This document shows, one piece after another, positions 1 to 8,485 of a stretch of DNA of 64,000 nucleotides. Location of the stretch: positions 868,001 through 932,000 of the forward strand of contig NZ_KI530745.1 in assembly GCF_000488255.1 (NCBI RefSeq). The letters are read 5' to 3'. The DNA comes from Acinetobacter indicus CIP 110367. Its GTDB lineage: Bacteria > Pseudomonadota > Gammaproteobacteria > Pseudomonadales > Moraxellaceae. Position 1 is the first letter of the stretch; the number at the start of each line of letters is the position of its first letter. The notes beneath the pieces were generated by a model that saw only the letters and a program-made list of their open reading frames with translations, made no database searches and was not told the DNA's origin. Both the position numbers and the translations under genes were made by a program.

Positions 1-346
1 CCGAAATCTGGGCCAGGTCGGGCTGGGCCGGAATTTTGGTGCATTTACCGGCACGGTTATAGTGCAGCCCATGGTAAGGACAGACAATTTCATCGCCCTC
101 TACCCAGCCTTTGCTTAAAGGCACACCGCGATGTGGGCAAATATCCCGCACCAGCTGAATATCACCGCTTTCCGTCCGGTACAGTGCCATCTTCACATCC
201 AGTAAAGTCACCTGTTGTGGCTGGCTGCTGACATCCTGAATTCGTGCCACCGGATACCAATGCTGCGCCAGAATATGCCAGTCACTGGCATCAAAGCGGC
301 TGTCATGGGGTTGGTCAAACAGGTTGATTACAGGAATCGCATTCAT
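1..346 (-). CDS. Rieske [2Fe-2S] oxygenase, N-terminal part (cut by window start)
   Basis: The first 115 residues of a minus-strand protein start at an ATG at 346 and run off the window. They hold a Rieske cluster motif, C-P-H-R-G followed about 16 residues later by C-P-Y-H-G, preceded by a W-Y-P-V-A segment typical of aromatic-ring or vanillate-demethylase-type oxygenase alpha subunits. Such proteins take electrons from a reductase and hydroxylate or demethylate a substrate using mononuclear iron in a C-terminal domain that is not visible here. The substrate cannot be told. It is divergent from the LysR gene at 584, which is the natural candidate for its regulator. Confidence 0.8.
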   Translation of the reverse strand, partial: MNAIPVINLFDQPHDSRFDASDWHILAQHWYPVARIQDVSSQPQQVTLLDVKMALYRTESGDIQLVRDICPHRGVPLSKGWVEGDEIVCPYHGLHYNRAGKCTKIPAQPDLAQIS

Positions 347-583
347 AGGCTGACTCACTTTTAAGCTATACAGGGTCAAGAACAAACGGAAATCCGCGGT
401 TTTCTCATGTCGTTTATTGTTAATTTCCTGTTTTAAATTAAGAGCTTCTGCTTTTTCTGTCTATTAGAATGTTTTTGATGATCTGTTCTAAAAATTCGAA
501 CACTTTAGTCAAAATTGGCCTGAACTGGCGCAGATCTTGCTCTTTTAAAATCTATCAATATCACGCTGGCCAGGTTTTAAATA

Positions 584-1507
584 GTGAATACCCCATTTTC
601 GCGTTTTTCAGAATATTTTATTGCAGTGGCGCAAACCGGCAGCTTGCGTAAGGCAGCCGAACAGCTGTTTATTTCGGTATCTGCCGTGCATCGACAAATT
701 GTACTGGCCGAACAGGAACTTGGGATTGCGCTGTTTGAACGTCTGAATCATGGGCTACGGCTGACTTTGGCCGGAGAGTTGCTGTATGCCGATCTATTAA
801 AATGGCAAAAAGAATTTCAGCAGACCCGCATCCGTTTTGATGAAATTCAGGGCCTGCATCGTGGCAGCATTGAATTTGGCTTAATTTCAGCGCTCAGCGA
901 AAGTTTTGTGCTGCATTCCATGCAACACATGAGCCAGCATTATCCCTGGATTGATTTTCACGTGCATGTGCTGGACAGTGAAAAAGTCGCGCAGATGATT
1001 CAGGCCGCGGAGCTGGATTTTGGTCTGCTGCTGAATCCGCAAGCACATCCGCATTTAGAGGTGGTGGCTTTTGTGGAAATTCCGCTGGGTTTTGTGATTC
1101 CGGTTGAGCATCCTCTGGCAGAACAAACACCGCTGTATTTTTCCGATACCTTGCCTTATGCCCATTTAATGCCAGCACCACCGCTGATTATTCATGAATA
1201 TGTCAGCGCGCTGTATAAGCACCATCAGTTTAGTCCGCGCAGCCGCATCGAATGTAATGACATTCGTATGTTAATGTCATTGTTAAAGCAGAATTTGGGC
1301 CTGGGGCTAATGAGTTATTTAGATGCTCTGCCGCTCCTGGAGCATCAAACAGCCATCTTTAAACCGGTTCAGGACAAAGGTTTATATCCACTGACGCTGG
1401 CCCTGTGTGTGGCACCGAAACGGCAACTTTCCCGGATTGCGCAAATCATGATGAAACAGTTAACCGAGCAGCTGGAGCAGCTGCAACAGCAGATTGCCCA
1501 GCTTTAA
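584..1507 (+). CDS. LysR-family transcriptional regulator
   Basis: A 307-residue LysR protein with an N-terminal winged helix-turn-helix (about residues 5-65, including G-S-L-R-K-A-A-E-Q-L and F-E-R) and a C-terminal substrate-binding domain. The start codon is GTG at 584, chosen because the family N-terminus begins only a few residues before the helix-turn-helix. It is divergent from the partial Rieske oxygenase at the left edge, so regulation of that gene is likely by position. Its 3' end overlaps the convergent modC end by four bases. The inducer is unknown. Confidence 0.85.
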   Translation: MNTPFSRFSEYFIAVAQTGSLRKAAEQLFISVSAVHRQIVLAEQELGIALFERLNHGLRLTLAGELLYADLLKWQKEFQQTRIRFDEIQGLHRGSIEFGLISALSESFVLHSMQHMSQHYPWIDFHVHVLDSEKVAQMIQAAELDFGLLLNPQAHPHLEVVAFVEIPLGFVIPVEHPLAEQTPLYFSDTLPYAHLMPAPPLIIHEYVSALYKHHQFSPRSRIECNDIRMLMSLLKQNLGLGLMSYLDALPLLEHQTAIFKPVQDKGLYPLTLALCVAPKRQLSRIAQIMMKQLTEQLEQLQQQIAQL

Positions 1508-2187
1508 AAAACCGGCTGAATCAAAGGTACTACATTGTCCCGTTGCAAACGACTGATGCCCTGCACTTTTTGCATTTGATACACCGTGGCCTGAAGTTCC
1601 AGCAATTCTTCCGGATGATGGGTCACATAAATCATGCCCAGCTGCAGTTCGCGCTGAATACGTTTTAAAAATGGCAGTATCTGCTGTTTTAACTGCTGAT
1701 CCAGTCCGCTTAAAGGTTCATCCAGCAGCAATAACTGCGGTGCAGACAATAAAGCCCGGCCAATCGAAACGCGCTGCGCTTCCCCACCGGATAATTGATG
1801 CGCTTTGCGTCGAATCAGCCTGGACAGTTCTAACAACTCAACAATCTGCTCAAACTCAAATTTACGCTGTGCTAGCGGCTGTAAACCTTCTGCATATCTT
1901 AAATTCTGCTCAACATTCAAATGCGGAAATAACAGGGCCTTTTGAAAAATCAGGGCAATTTTACGTTGATGCACGGGCACAAACACCTGCTGCTGGGTAT
2001 CGAGCAGTAAACGGTGATTCAGCACAATCCGGCCCTGTTGCGGCCGTAACAGTCCAGCCAGCAGATGCAAAAAGCTGGTTTTACCAGAACCGGAGGGCCC
2101 CAGAATGCCAACAATCTGCTCTGTACAGGCCAGCTGCAGCTGTAATTTGAACTGCGCATTCTGATAATCAATCTGACAATCCAGCAT
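1504..2187 (-). CDS. modC: Molybdate ABC transporter ATPase ModC, short form
   Basis: ATP-binding subunit that powers molybdate import through ModB. Walker A G-P-S-G-S-G-K-T lies near residue 30, the signature L-S-G-G-E-A-Q-R near 133, and Walker B L-L-L-L-D-E-P near 155. The protein has only 227 residues. ModC proteins are usually about 350 because they end in a molybdate-binding TOBE/Mop domain; that domain is absent here and the next gene is convergent, so this is not a simple frameshift. Its ATG overlaps the modB stop by one base (TGATG), implying translational coupling. Last gene of the moa-moe-mod run. Confidence 0.85.
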   Translation of the reverse strand: MLDCQIDYQNAQFKLQLQLACTEQIVGILGPSGSGKTSFLHLLAGLLRPQQGRIVLNHRLLLDTQQQVFVPVHQRKIALIFQKALLFPHLNVEQNLRYAEGLQPLAQRKFEFEQIVELLELSRLIRRKAHQLSGGEAQRVSIGRALLSAPQLLLLDEPLSGLDQQLKQQILPFLKRIQRELQLGMIYVTHHPEELLELQATVYQMQKVQGISRLQRDNVVPLIQPVF

Positions 2188-2873
2188 CAGCTTTGCCCCA
2201 ATTTACGTTGATATCTGTGCAAAATAAAATAATTGGCCAGCAAGGCGGCAAAAGCCAAGCCGGTAGATAACAGCACCAGACGCATGGCAGCGGCTTCACC
2301 ATCGGGCTGTTGAATGAGCGTATAAATAGCGATGGGAATGGTGCGGGTTTCATCCGGAATATTGCCAACGAAGGTAATAGTGGCACCAAATTCACCCAGA
2401 CTACGGCTAAAACCTAAAATACTGCCCATGAGAATCCCGGGCAGCACCAGCGGTAAGCTAATACTGAAAAAGACTTTCAGCGGCGCAGCCCCAAGTGAGG
2501 CCGCCACCTGTTCCAGCTGTGGATTCAGCATTTGAAAAGACAAACGAATCGGTTGAACCAGCAAGGGAAATGCAACCAGCATGGCAGCCAGTACTGCACC
2601 TTTCCAGTTAAATGCCAGCTCAATACCCCAGTGGGCCAAAACCTGCCCAATCCAACCTTGCGGACTAAACAGCACCAGTAATGCATAGCCCAACACTACT
2701 GGCGGCAAAACCATCGGCAGTTGTAACATGGCTTCGATCAAAAACTTGCTGCGAAATTCATAGCGTGCCAGCATCCAGCCCAGACAAATTGCAAATGGCA
2801 GGCAAAACAAGGTCGCAACACTGGCCACTTTGGCAGACAGATACAAGGCACTTAGTTCTTCGGGACTCAGCAT
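2187..2873 (-). CDS. modB: Molybdate ABC transporter permease ModB
   Basis: Inner-membrane permease of the molybdate importer, 228 residues from the ATG at 2873 (an in-frame TTG one codon upstream is the alternative). About five hydrophobic segments are evident. The cytoplasmic EAA-type loop that docks on the ATPase is visible as S-R-S-L-G-E-F-G-A-T near residue 155, as in ModB and CysT/W permeases. It lies between modA and modC, with a 12-base gap to modA and a one-base overlap with modC. Together these form a complete ABC importer feeding molybdenum to the cofactor genes upstream. Confidence 0.9.
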   Translation of the reverse strand: MLSPEELSALYLSAKVASVATLFCLPFAICLGWMLARYEFRSKFLIEAMLQLPMVLPPVVLGYALLVLFSPQGWIGQVLAHWGIELAFNWKGAVLAAMLVAFPLLVQPIRLSFQMLNPQLEQVAASLGAAPLKVFFSISLPLVLPGILMGSILGFSRSLGEFGATITFVGNIPDETRTIPIAIYTLIQQPDGEAAAMRLVLLSTGLAFAALLANYFILHRYQRKLGQS

Positions 2874-2885
2874 CAAAGCAGCAAC

Positions 2886-3641
2886 CTAGGGGCGAAAACC
2901 ATGTTGAACAAAAATCTTGTGAGCCGCGGCGCTACCCAAATAGCGCCCGAACTTGATCGCCTGACGATTCTTTTCACCCTGTTTGGTTAAAGCCACGGTA
3001 TAGAGAATGTCCGGATGGGTTTGCACCGGAAACGTGCCCAGCACTTTTACTTTATCGCTACTGACGGCATCGCTGCGATAAACAATGCCGACCTGACAGG
3101 CACCGCGCTCGACAAAGGCCAAAGCAGCCCGGGCATCCGACGCGCCAATAATGCGTTTTTCCAGCCGTTTATACCAGCCCAGCTTGGTCAGACTATGTTT
3201 GGCATATTTTCCAACTGGCACCGAATCGACCTGTCCGGTGCACAACCGCCCTGTAAAGGCCTGAGGAAAATTAAAGGTAGGATGCGCCCGAAACGGAATC
3301 CGCGCATCTTTCAGGGCAATTGCCACCAGCTGGTTATAAATAATTGGTTTGACCTGACTGGCTTTGACCTTGTTGCGTTTCACCAGATAGGTCATCCAGT
3401 CCTGATCGGCCGGAAAATAAAGATCGACTTTTGCACCGCGGACAATATGTTTGGCCAGGGTCGATGAAGCGCCAAAAACCGGTACAATCTTGGCTTCTGG
3501 ATATTGTAGCTGATAATGCCGAATCACATCCGTCAATGCCGGGCCCAGACTTGCAGCTGCATACACCTGAACGGAATTGGCTCGACTGAATGTGCTTAAG
3601 CACAAGGCGACACAGATTAAACCCAGTTGGATGGTCTTCAA
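2886..3641 (-). CDS. modA: Molybdate-binding periplasmic protein ModA
   Basis: Substrate-binding protein of the molybdate transporter. I place the start at a TTG at 3641: it follows a GAGGGAG ribosome site by six bases, gives a clean signal peptide (M-K-T-I-Q-L then a hydrophobic stretch ending near S-R-A-N-S), and avoids overlap with moeA. A longer in-frame start at 3683 would put 14 charged residues before the signal. Oxyanion-binding segments A-A-A-S-L-G near the mature N-terminus and G-A-S-S-T-L are typical of ModA. About 251 residues, normal for the family. It lies 11 bases downstream of moeA. Confidence 0.9.
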   Translation of the reverse strand: MKTIQLGLICVALCLSTFSRANSVQVYAAASLGPALTDVIRHYQLQYPEAKIVPVFGASSTLAKHIVRGAKVDLYFPADQDWMTYLVKRNKVKASQVKPIIYNQLVAIALKDARIPFRAHPTFNFPQAFTGRLCTGQVDSVPVGKYAKHSLTKLGWYKRLEKRIIGASDARAALAFVERGACQVGIVYRSDAVSSDKVKVLGTFPVQTHPDILYTVALTKQGEKNRQAIKFGRYLGSAAAHKIFVQHGFRP

Positions 3642-3652
3642 AACGCACTCCC

Positions 3653-4885
3653 TCAATGCTGTATGAATATTCCCTTTAAGCATTGGCCTTTTTGAATCGG
3701 CTGATGGGCCGGCACACGCACCAGACAGTTGGCATACATCAGATTACTGAGCATATGCGACTGCTGCTTGGCTAAACTGTGCAGTTTCAACACCCCATCT
3801 TCAAAACAGGCGGCCATTCTTAAAATCCTTTCTCTCGCATCGGGCTTTAAGTCATGTTGTATTTGCCCTGTCCACCACGCGAGCGGCTGACTTTGCCCTT
3901 GTAATACTTCTAATAAAGTTTGCGTATAGATCGACATTCCAACATATACCGCCGCAGGATTGCCCGGCAATGCCAATAAGTGACAAAATTTGTTAGCCGA
4001 TTTTCGGTATTTGGCAAATAAAACCGGTTTCCCCGGCTTCTGTTTCACTTTCCAGAACACCTGCTCAAAGCCTGCATTTAAAGCCACCGGACGGATAAAA
4101 TCATAATCACCAACCGAAATTCCGCCGGTGCTGATGATGACATCATACTCCTCCTGAAGTTGCTGAAAGTATCGGATTAAGGCAATTTTATTATCTTCCA
4201 CATGCACAATATGCACAGGTTGATGCCGTGCCTGACACCAGGCTGCAATTAAAGGCGCATTGGCATCAAAAATTTTTCCTGCTTGCAGATCTGCAGCCGA
4301 CTGCGCGACTTCATCGCCGGTAATCAGCACGGCAACTTTAGGCTGCTGATAGACCTGTACCTGATCAATACCGGCCATGCTTAAGGCGGCAATTGCGCCG
4401 ATATTTAAATATTGTCCGGCTGATGCCAGTAACTGACCTTGGCTAATTTCTTCGCCCACATCCCGGATATCGGCATGCAGTTTGAGCGCAGTCTCTAGCT
4501 GAATCAGATGGCTCGACATCCGCTGCACAATTTCCTGACGTGCCACCGTGGTGGTACCGGCAGGAATAGGCGCGCCGGTAAAAATACGCATCGCCTGTCC
4601 ACGCTGCAGCGTCACATCGGCTGACTGTCCGGCCCTGATTTCACCGATTAGCTGGAACTGCTCGCCTGCCGCTATCTCTCCACTTGTACAGAGTGCATAG
4701 CCATCGACCGCGCTTTGCGAAAATAAAGGCAGATCAATCCCCGCATAAATATCTTCAGCTAAATAGCGATGCAAGCCCTGTTGTAGTTGCAGGGTTTCCA
4801 CCTCCAGACAGGGTGTTGCCGTAATCATCTTGTCTAGCGCCTGATCCAGACTGATCAGCCCGCTTTCTGCACCACAGCCTGACAT
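3653..4885 (-). CDS. moeA: Molybdopterin molybdenumtransferase MoeA
   Basis: Inserts molybdenum into adenylylated molybdopterin, the last common step of molybdenum cofactor synthesis. The 410 residues match MoeA length. The N-terminal P-L-F-x-x-S-A-V-D-G-Y-A segment near residue 55, the S-T-G-G-I-S-V-G-D-Y-D motif near 250 and the L-P-G-N-P motif near 305 are all present. The ATG at 4885 overlaps the moaCB stop codon by one base (TAATG), so translation is probably coupled. It follows cofactor assembly genes and precedes molybdate uptake genes. Confidence 0.95.
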   Translation of the reverse strand: MSGCGAESGLISLDQALDKMITATPCLEVETLQLQQGLHRYLAEDIYAGIDLPLFSQSAVDGYALCTSGEIAAGEQFQLIGEIRAGQSADVTLQRGQAMRIFTGAPIPAGTTTVARQEIVQRMSSHLIQLETALKLHADIRDVGEEISQGQLLASAGQYLNIGAIAALSMAGIDQVQVYQQPKVAVLITGDEVAQSAADLQAGKIFDANAPLIAAWCQARHQPVHIVHVEDNKIALIRYFQQLQEEYDVIISTGGISVGDYDFIRPVALNAGFEQVFWKVKQKPGKPVLFAKYRKSANKFCHLLALPGNPAAVYVGMSIYTQTLLEVLQGQSQPLAWWTGQIQHDLKPDARERILRMAACFEDGVLKLHSLAKQQSHMLSNLMYANCLVRVPAHQPIQKGQCLKGIFIQH

Positions 4886-5808
4886 TATTGATAGCCTCCT
4901 GCATGTGGAATGTTTTTCTGCACATCAAAGACATGCACCAAGGCCGGTAATACCGCCAGCAAGGACTCTTGGGCACCCTGACGGCTGCCCGGTAAAGTCA
5001 TCACCAGACTATTTTCAATATAGCCAGCGACCCCACGGCTTAAAGCTGCATACGGCGTGCGTTTCTGGCCAAAACTGCGCGAGGCTTCCATCAGCCCCGG
5101 AATTTCCCGTTCTAATAGCGGAGCCAGGGTTTCTACGGTTAAATCTTTCGGGCCAAGACCGGTGCCGCCGACGGTTAAAATCAGCGGATACTGATTTTTC
5201 TGCTGTTCAATTAAAGCCAGCAGCTGTTCCGGGCTATCCGGAATCACCTGATACTGAACCTGCTGGAAATTGGCCTCTGCCAATATTTCCAGAATATTCT
5301 GGCCGGCGGTATCCGGTTTTTTACCCGCGGCGACGGTATCGGACAGCACAATCACCGAAGCCGGCATCGGCTGCGCCAAGACCCGGCTAAAATGGGATTT
5401 ACCGCCTTTTTTCTGCTGTAATTTGCATTGATCCAGACACAAATCTTCCGGTTCACAGTGCGGTTTCAGCATGTCGTATAAGGTCAGTCCGGCCAGACTG
5501 GCTGCGGTTAAGGCTTCCATCTCGACACCGGTCGGACCAATAGTTTCTACCGTGGCAATAATCTCGACATGCTGTTCATGCAGTTCATAATCCACATCGG
5601 CCCGGTAAATGGGTAAAGGATGGCATAGCGGAATCAGCTCATCGGTACGTTTAGCCGCCAGAATACCGGCAATACGCGCGGTTTTCAGCGCATCGCCTTT
5701 TTCAGTATTGCCCTGACGCAGCAGCTCGATACAATGCGGCGGCGCATATAAAATGGCGCTGGCCACCGCAGTACGATAGGTTTCGGCTTTCATGCCTACA
5801 TTTTTCAT
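4885..5808 (-). CDS. moaCB: Fused MoaC-MoaB molybdenum cofactor protein
   Basis: A 307-residue fusion. Residues 1 to about 145 are MoaC (cyclic pyranopterin monophosphate synthase), with I-P-L-C-H-P-L, T-G-V-E-M-E-A-L-T-A and a G-G-K-S-H end like the usual MoaC C-terminus. Residues from about 150 are MoaB/Mog-type (molybdopterin adenylyltransferase fold), with V-L-S-D-T...D-T-A-G and T-V-G-G-T-G-L-G-P-K-D. MoaC acts early and the MoaB-like domain late in the pathway, so the fusion skips the MoaD/MoaE step, which is encoded just upstream. Similar bifunctional proteins are known in other bacteria. Confidence 0.93.
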   Translation of the reverse strand: MKNVGMKAETYRTAVASAILYAPPHCIELLRQGNTEKGDALKTARIAGILAAKRTDELIPLCHPLPIYRADVDYELHEQHVEIIATVETIGPTGVEMEALTAASLAGLTLYDMLKPHCEPEDLCLDQCKLQQKKGGKSHFSRVLAQPMPASVIVLSDTVAAGKKPDTAGQNILEILAEANFQQVQYQVIPDSPEQLLALIEQQKNQYPLILTVGGTGLGPKDLTVETLAPLLEREIPGLMEASRSFGQKRTPYAALSRGVAGYIENSLVMTLPGSRQGAQESLLAVLPALVHVFDVQKNIPHAGGYQ

Positions 5809-5858
5809 GACGGTATTCCGGAATTATTGATTTAAAAAAATTAGGCTTAACATCAAAT

Positions 5859-6383
5859 TTAAAGCGGCCATTGATAGGCGTTTTCGCCTGCATGGGAGTG
5901 ATTGCAGCAATCGGTATGCGTATTCGCTTCCACTGGCGGATGATCTTTACGAATACAGCAGCCTTCGACATACTGGCTGCTGCCATCGCAATAAAATTCT
6001 TCTTTCCAGACCGGGACTTCATGTTTGACCCGCTCCACCGCCACCTCACAGGCCTGAAAGGCTTCACGGCGATGCGGTGCATACGCCATGGCAATAATTG
6101 CGGTTTCACCAATAGCTAAATCCCCAATCCGGTGGATGACCCGCACATACGACACGCCATATTGCTGCTGAATTTCCTGCTCAATCTGCCGGATCATTTT
6201 TTCTGCCACCGGTGCATAGGCGGTATATTTCAGCGACTGCACCGCTTTACCTTCATGATGGTTGCGGACTGTGCCCACAAAAATGCCAATGCCACCACAT
6301 TCGGGAAAGTGCTGAATCTCATCGAAGCTGGACTGGCTGAGTGGCATATCCTGAATCCGGGCAAACTGTTTTAGATGTTGCAT
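5859..6383 (-). CDS. moaE: Molybdopterin synthase catalytic subunit MoaE with Cys/His-rich tail
   Basis: Large subunit of molybdopterin synthase, which transfers sulfur from MoaD thiocarboxylate to precursor Z. G-x-V-R-N-H near residue 38, the V-I-H-R-I-G motif near 82, A-P-H-R-R-E-A-F and the catalytic-lysine segment V-K-H-E-V-P-V-W-K near 119 are present. At 174 residues it is about 24 longer than the E. coli protein. The extra C-terminus (about 142-174) has two Cys-Cys pairs and several His, which could bind a metal. The ATG at 6383 follows a GGAGG site by seven bases. Confidence 0.92.
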   Translation of the reverse strand: MQHLKQFARIQDMPLSQSSFDEIQHFPECGGIGIFVGTVRNHHEGKAVQSLKYTAYAPVAEKMIRQIEQEIQQQYGVSYVRVIHRIGDLAIGETAIIAMAYAPHRREAFQACEVAVERVKHEVPVWKEEFYCDGSSQYVEGCCIRKDHPPVEANTHTDCCNHSHAGENAYQWPL

Positions 6384-6386
6384 CGT

Positions 6387-6638
6387 TTAACCTCCTGCCA
6401 CCGGTGACAGCAACACCAGCGTGGTACTGTGCTGCAAAGTCTGCTGGCGTGGCACAATATCTTCACCAATCGCGCAGGCACAACGTTCGACCAGAGACGC
6501 TGCCGCTGGATAACTGTGGTTTAACTGCAGCAACAAGTCCGCAATGGCCGTACCGGGCAGGCACTGCATCTGAATAGTTTCTGGCAGCGCCTGTTTTACA
6601 GCGCCAAAGGCTTCAATCTGAATCAGGATATCGTGCAT
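6387..6638 (-). CDS. moaD: Molybdopterin synthase sulfur carrier subunit MoaD
   Basis: Ubiquitin-like sulfur carrier of 83 residues ending in V-A-G-G. The C-terminal Gly-Gly is the site that is adenylylated and thiocarboxylated before sulfur transfer in the MoaDE complex. The ATG at 6638 follows a GGAGG site by six bases, and that site overlaps the moaA stop codon. The gap to moaE is three bases. Tight packing and the shared strand indicate one operon with moaA and moaE. Confidence 0.93.
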   Translation of the reverse strand: MHDILIQIEAFGAVKQALPETIQMQCLPGTAIADLLLQLNHSYPAAASLVERCACAIGEDIVPRQQTLQHSTTLVLLSPVAGG

Positions 6639-6640
6639 AC

Positions 6641-7678
6641 TTAACCTCCAATCATATACATGCTGATTTTCCGGGTACTCCCGGCAGTGGTTGTGGCTTG
6701 AGAATGAATGGCATGAAAGCCGGCTTTTTTCTGCCAGATATAGCTTTGTAATTGCTGCAGTAACTGCTCACGTGCCACGGGCGCCGTGTGAGTCTGTAGC
6801 TGTTCAATCAATACTTTTAAGGGCACAGGCTGTTCGGCAAACAGGCAGTTATACAGTTCACCCTGGGCACTTAAACGCAACCGGTCACACTGGCCACAAA
6901 AGGCATGACTGATGGTGGAAATAATCCCTACCGGGTGGCCATCGACCCGATATTCCCGTGCCGGATTCGCGCCTTGACTGTGGATGGCTTCGACCGGAAA
7001 ATGCTGGCTTAAGCGCTGCAAAATTTCCTGCTCGGTGACTACATGCGCGGCGCTCCAGTGACCATCACCATCCAGCGGCATAAATTCAATAAAACGTAGC
7101 GCAATCTGCCGGGCTTTGCTCCACTGCAAAAGTGGCACCATCTGGTCGTCATTAATGCCTTTGATTAGCACGCTATTCAGTTTGATGGGCAAATGCGCCT
7201 GCTGCGCGGCCTGAATCCCGTCGAGTACCGGCTGTAACTGTTTTTGGGTTAGCGTAAAAAACTGCTGCGGATCTAAACTGTCCAGACTGATATTTAAATC
7301 ATCCAGACCGGCCTGTTTTAATTCCTGCGCATAGCGGCTTAAATAATGGCCATTTGTGGTCATGGAAATTCGCGCCAAGCCCAATTGGCGTAAGGGCTGT
7401 AAATCCCGGATAAAATGCACCACACCCTGGCGCATCAGCGGTTCGCCGCCAGTAATGCGGATATGCTGAATACCCTGCTCAACCATCAACTGGCAAAACT
7501 GCAGCAAGGCCTCAAAACTCAGCAGCTGATGTTTCTTCATCCATTCAGGATGTTCAGGCATGCAGTAGACACATTTAAAATTGCAACGATCGGTCACAGA
7601 AATCCGCAGCTTGCGTTTGCTCCGGCCAAACTGATCCTGAAAATATGCGGGTCTCACGGGAATCTGGGGATTGATCAC
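6641..7678 (-). CDS. moaA: GTP 3',8-cyclase MoaA (radical SAM)
   Basis: Catalyses the first step of molybdenum cofactor synthesis from GTP. The N-terminal radical-SAM motif is C-N-F-K-C-V-Y-C; the C-terminal second cluster has C-G-Q-C about 13 residues before another Cys. The protein ends in Gly-Gly, which in MoaA inserts into the active site. I prefer a GTG start at 7678, eight bases after GAGGA, giving 345 residues. An upstream in-frame GTG at 7735 would add 19 residues and lacks a clear ribosome site. First gene of the moa-moe-mod operon; no molybdenum cofactor riboswitch is evident before it. Confidence 0.93.
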   Translation of the reverse strand: MINPQIPVRPAYFQDQFGRSKRKLRISVTDRCNFKCVYCMPEHPEWMKKHQLLSFEALLQFCQLMVEQGIQHIRITGGEPLMRQGVVHFIRDLQPLRQLGLARISMTTNGHYLSRYAQELKQAGLDDLNISLDSLDPQQFFTLTQKQLQPVLDGIQAAQQAHLPIKLNSVLIKGINDDQMVPLLQWSKARQIALRFIEFMPLDGDGHWSAAHVVTEQEILQRLSQHFPVEAIHSQGANPAREYRVDGHPVGIISTISHAFCGQCDRLRLSAQGELYNCLFAEQPVPLKVLIEQLQTHTAPVAREQLLQQLQSYIWQKKAGFHAIHSQATTTAGSTRKISMYMIGG

Positions 7679-7855
7679 GCCTGTTATCCTCTGGGCAATT
7701 GCTTCATGGCTGTGCAATGGGCAATAGGTTTGCACGGATCACATGCCGCGCTTTAGGCTTGAATTTGCAATTAATGTTCCAACTTTGGGCTTTTGATAAA
7801 GAGAGTGTTTAAATTCTGCCCAGCACATGTTAGAAGCGAAGAAATGAGATGATTT

Positions 7856-8485
7856 TTAAAGAAATTTCAGCTGACGATACTGTTGCAGTTCATCCAGCGA
7901 GTTAATACTGTGAAAAAATAGCGCACGATTTTTAAATTTTGCCACCTGAGCATGCATTTCTGCGAAACAATGCTTTAAACTGCGCTGATGTTGTGCAAGA
8001 TGCGCGCGAAGTGTGGGCAAACTGCTGCGTTTCATCAGACAAAATGGATACAGCGCCTGCCCGTTCATCATCACATAGGCCACGTCGGCCTGCGGCTGTC
8101 TGGCCAGACGCTGATGCAACCGTGGCAGCACATCGGGCGGAATATAGGTCACATCACAGGGAATAAACAGCACATAGTCGGCCTGTACATGGCCCCAGGC
8201 GCTTTTCATGCCCATCAACGGGCCTAGAAAACCGCCTTCATCATCATGATAACAATGCAGTTGCGGCAGCAATCTGGCATAAATGGAACGATCACGATGG
8301 CTATTGATCCACAATTGCTGAATTTCCGTTTTAAAGCGCCGCTGGATTTTGAGCAGCTGGATATCATCATCAAACTTTTGCAGCAGCTTGTTCATACCAT
8401 TCATGCGGCGGGCTTGGCCGCCCGCCAGAATGACCAGATCCGTGGCAGGATAATCTGCCTGCATGGTGGCGGAGTTGCGACTCAT
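7856..8485 (-). CDS. mobA: Molybdenum cofactor guanylyltransferase MobA
   Basis: Attaches GMP to molybdenum cofactor to make the bis-MGD form used by NasA-type reductases. The nucleotidyltransferase motif L-A-G-G-Q-A-R-R-M lies near residue 20 and a metal-binding P-C-D near residue 110. Length is 209 residues, slightly above the E. coli protein. The ATG at 8485 overlaps the nasA stop by four bases (ATGA), so it is the last gene of the narK-nirB-nirD/FAD-nasA-mobA run. Its coupling to nasA fits production of the cofactor form that enzyme needs. Confidence 0.92.
   Translation of the reverse strand: MSRNSATMQADYPATDLVILAGGQARRMNGMNKLLQKFDDDIQLLKIQRRFKTEIQQLWINSHRDRSIYARLLPQLHCYHDDEGGFLGPLMGMKSAWGHVQADYVLFIPCDVTYIPPDVLPRLHQRLARQPQADVAYVMMNGQALYPFCLMKRSSLPTLRAHLAQHQRSLKHCFAEMHAQVAKFKNRALFFHSINSLDELQQYRQLKFL

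Noticed and set aside
469..651. Short open frame of 60 codons overlapping the LysR start region
   Set aside because: Out of frame with the clear LysR protein, no ribosome site, and no recognisable sequence.
7679..7855. Molybdenum cofactor riboswitch before moaA
   Set aside because: The 177-base gap shows no convincing conserved stem pattern.
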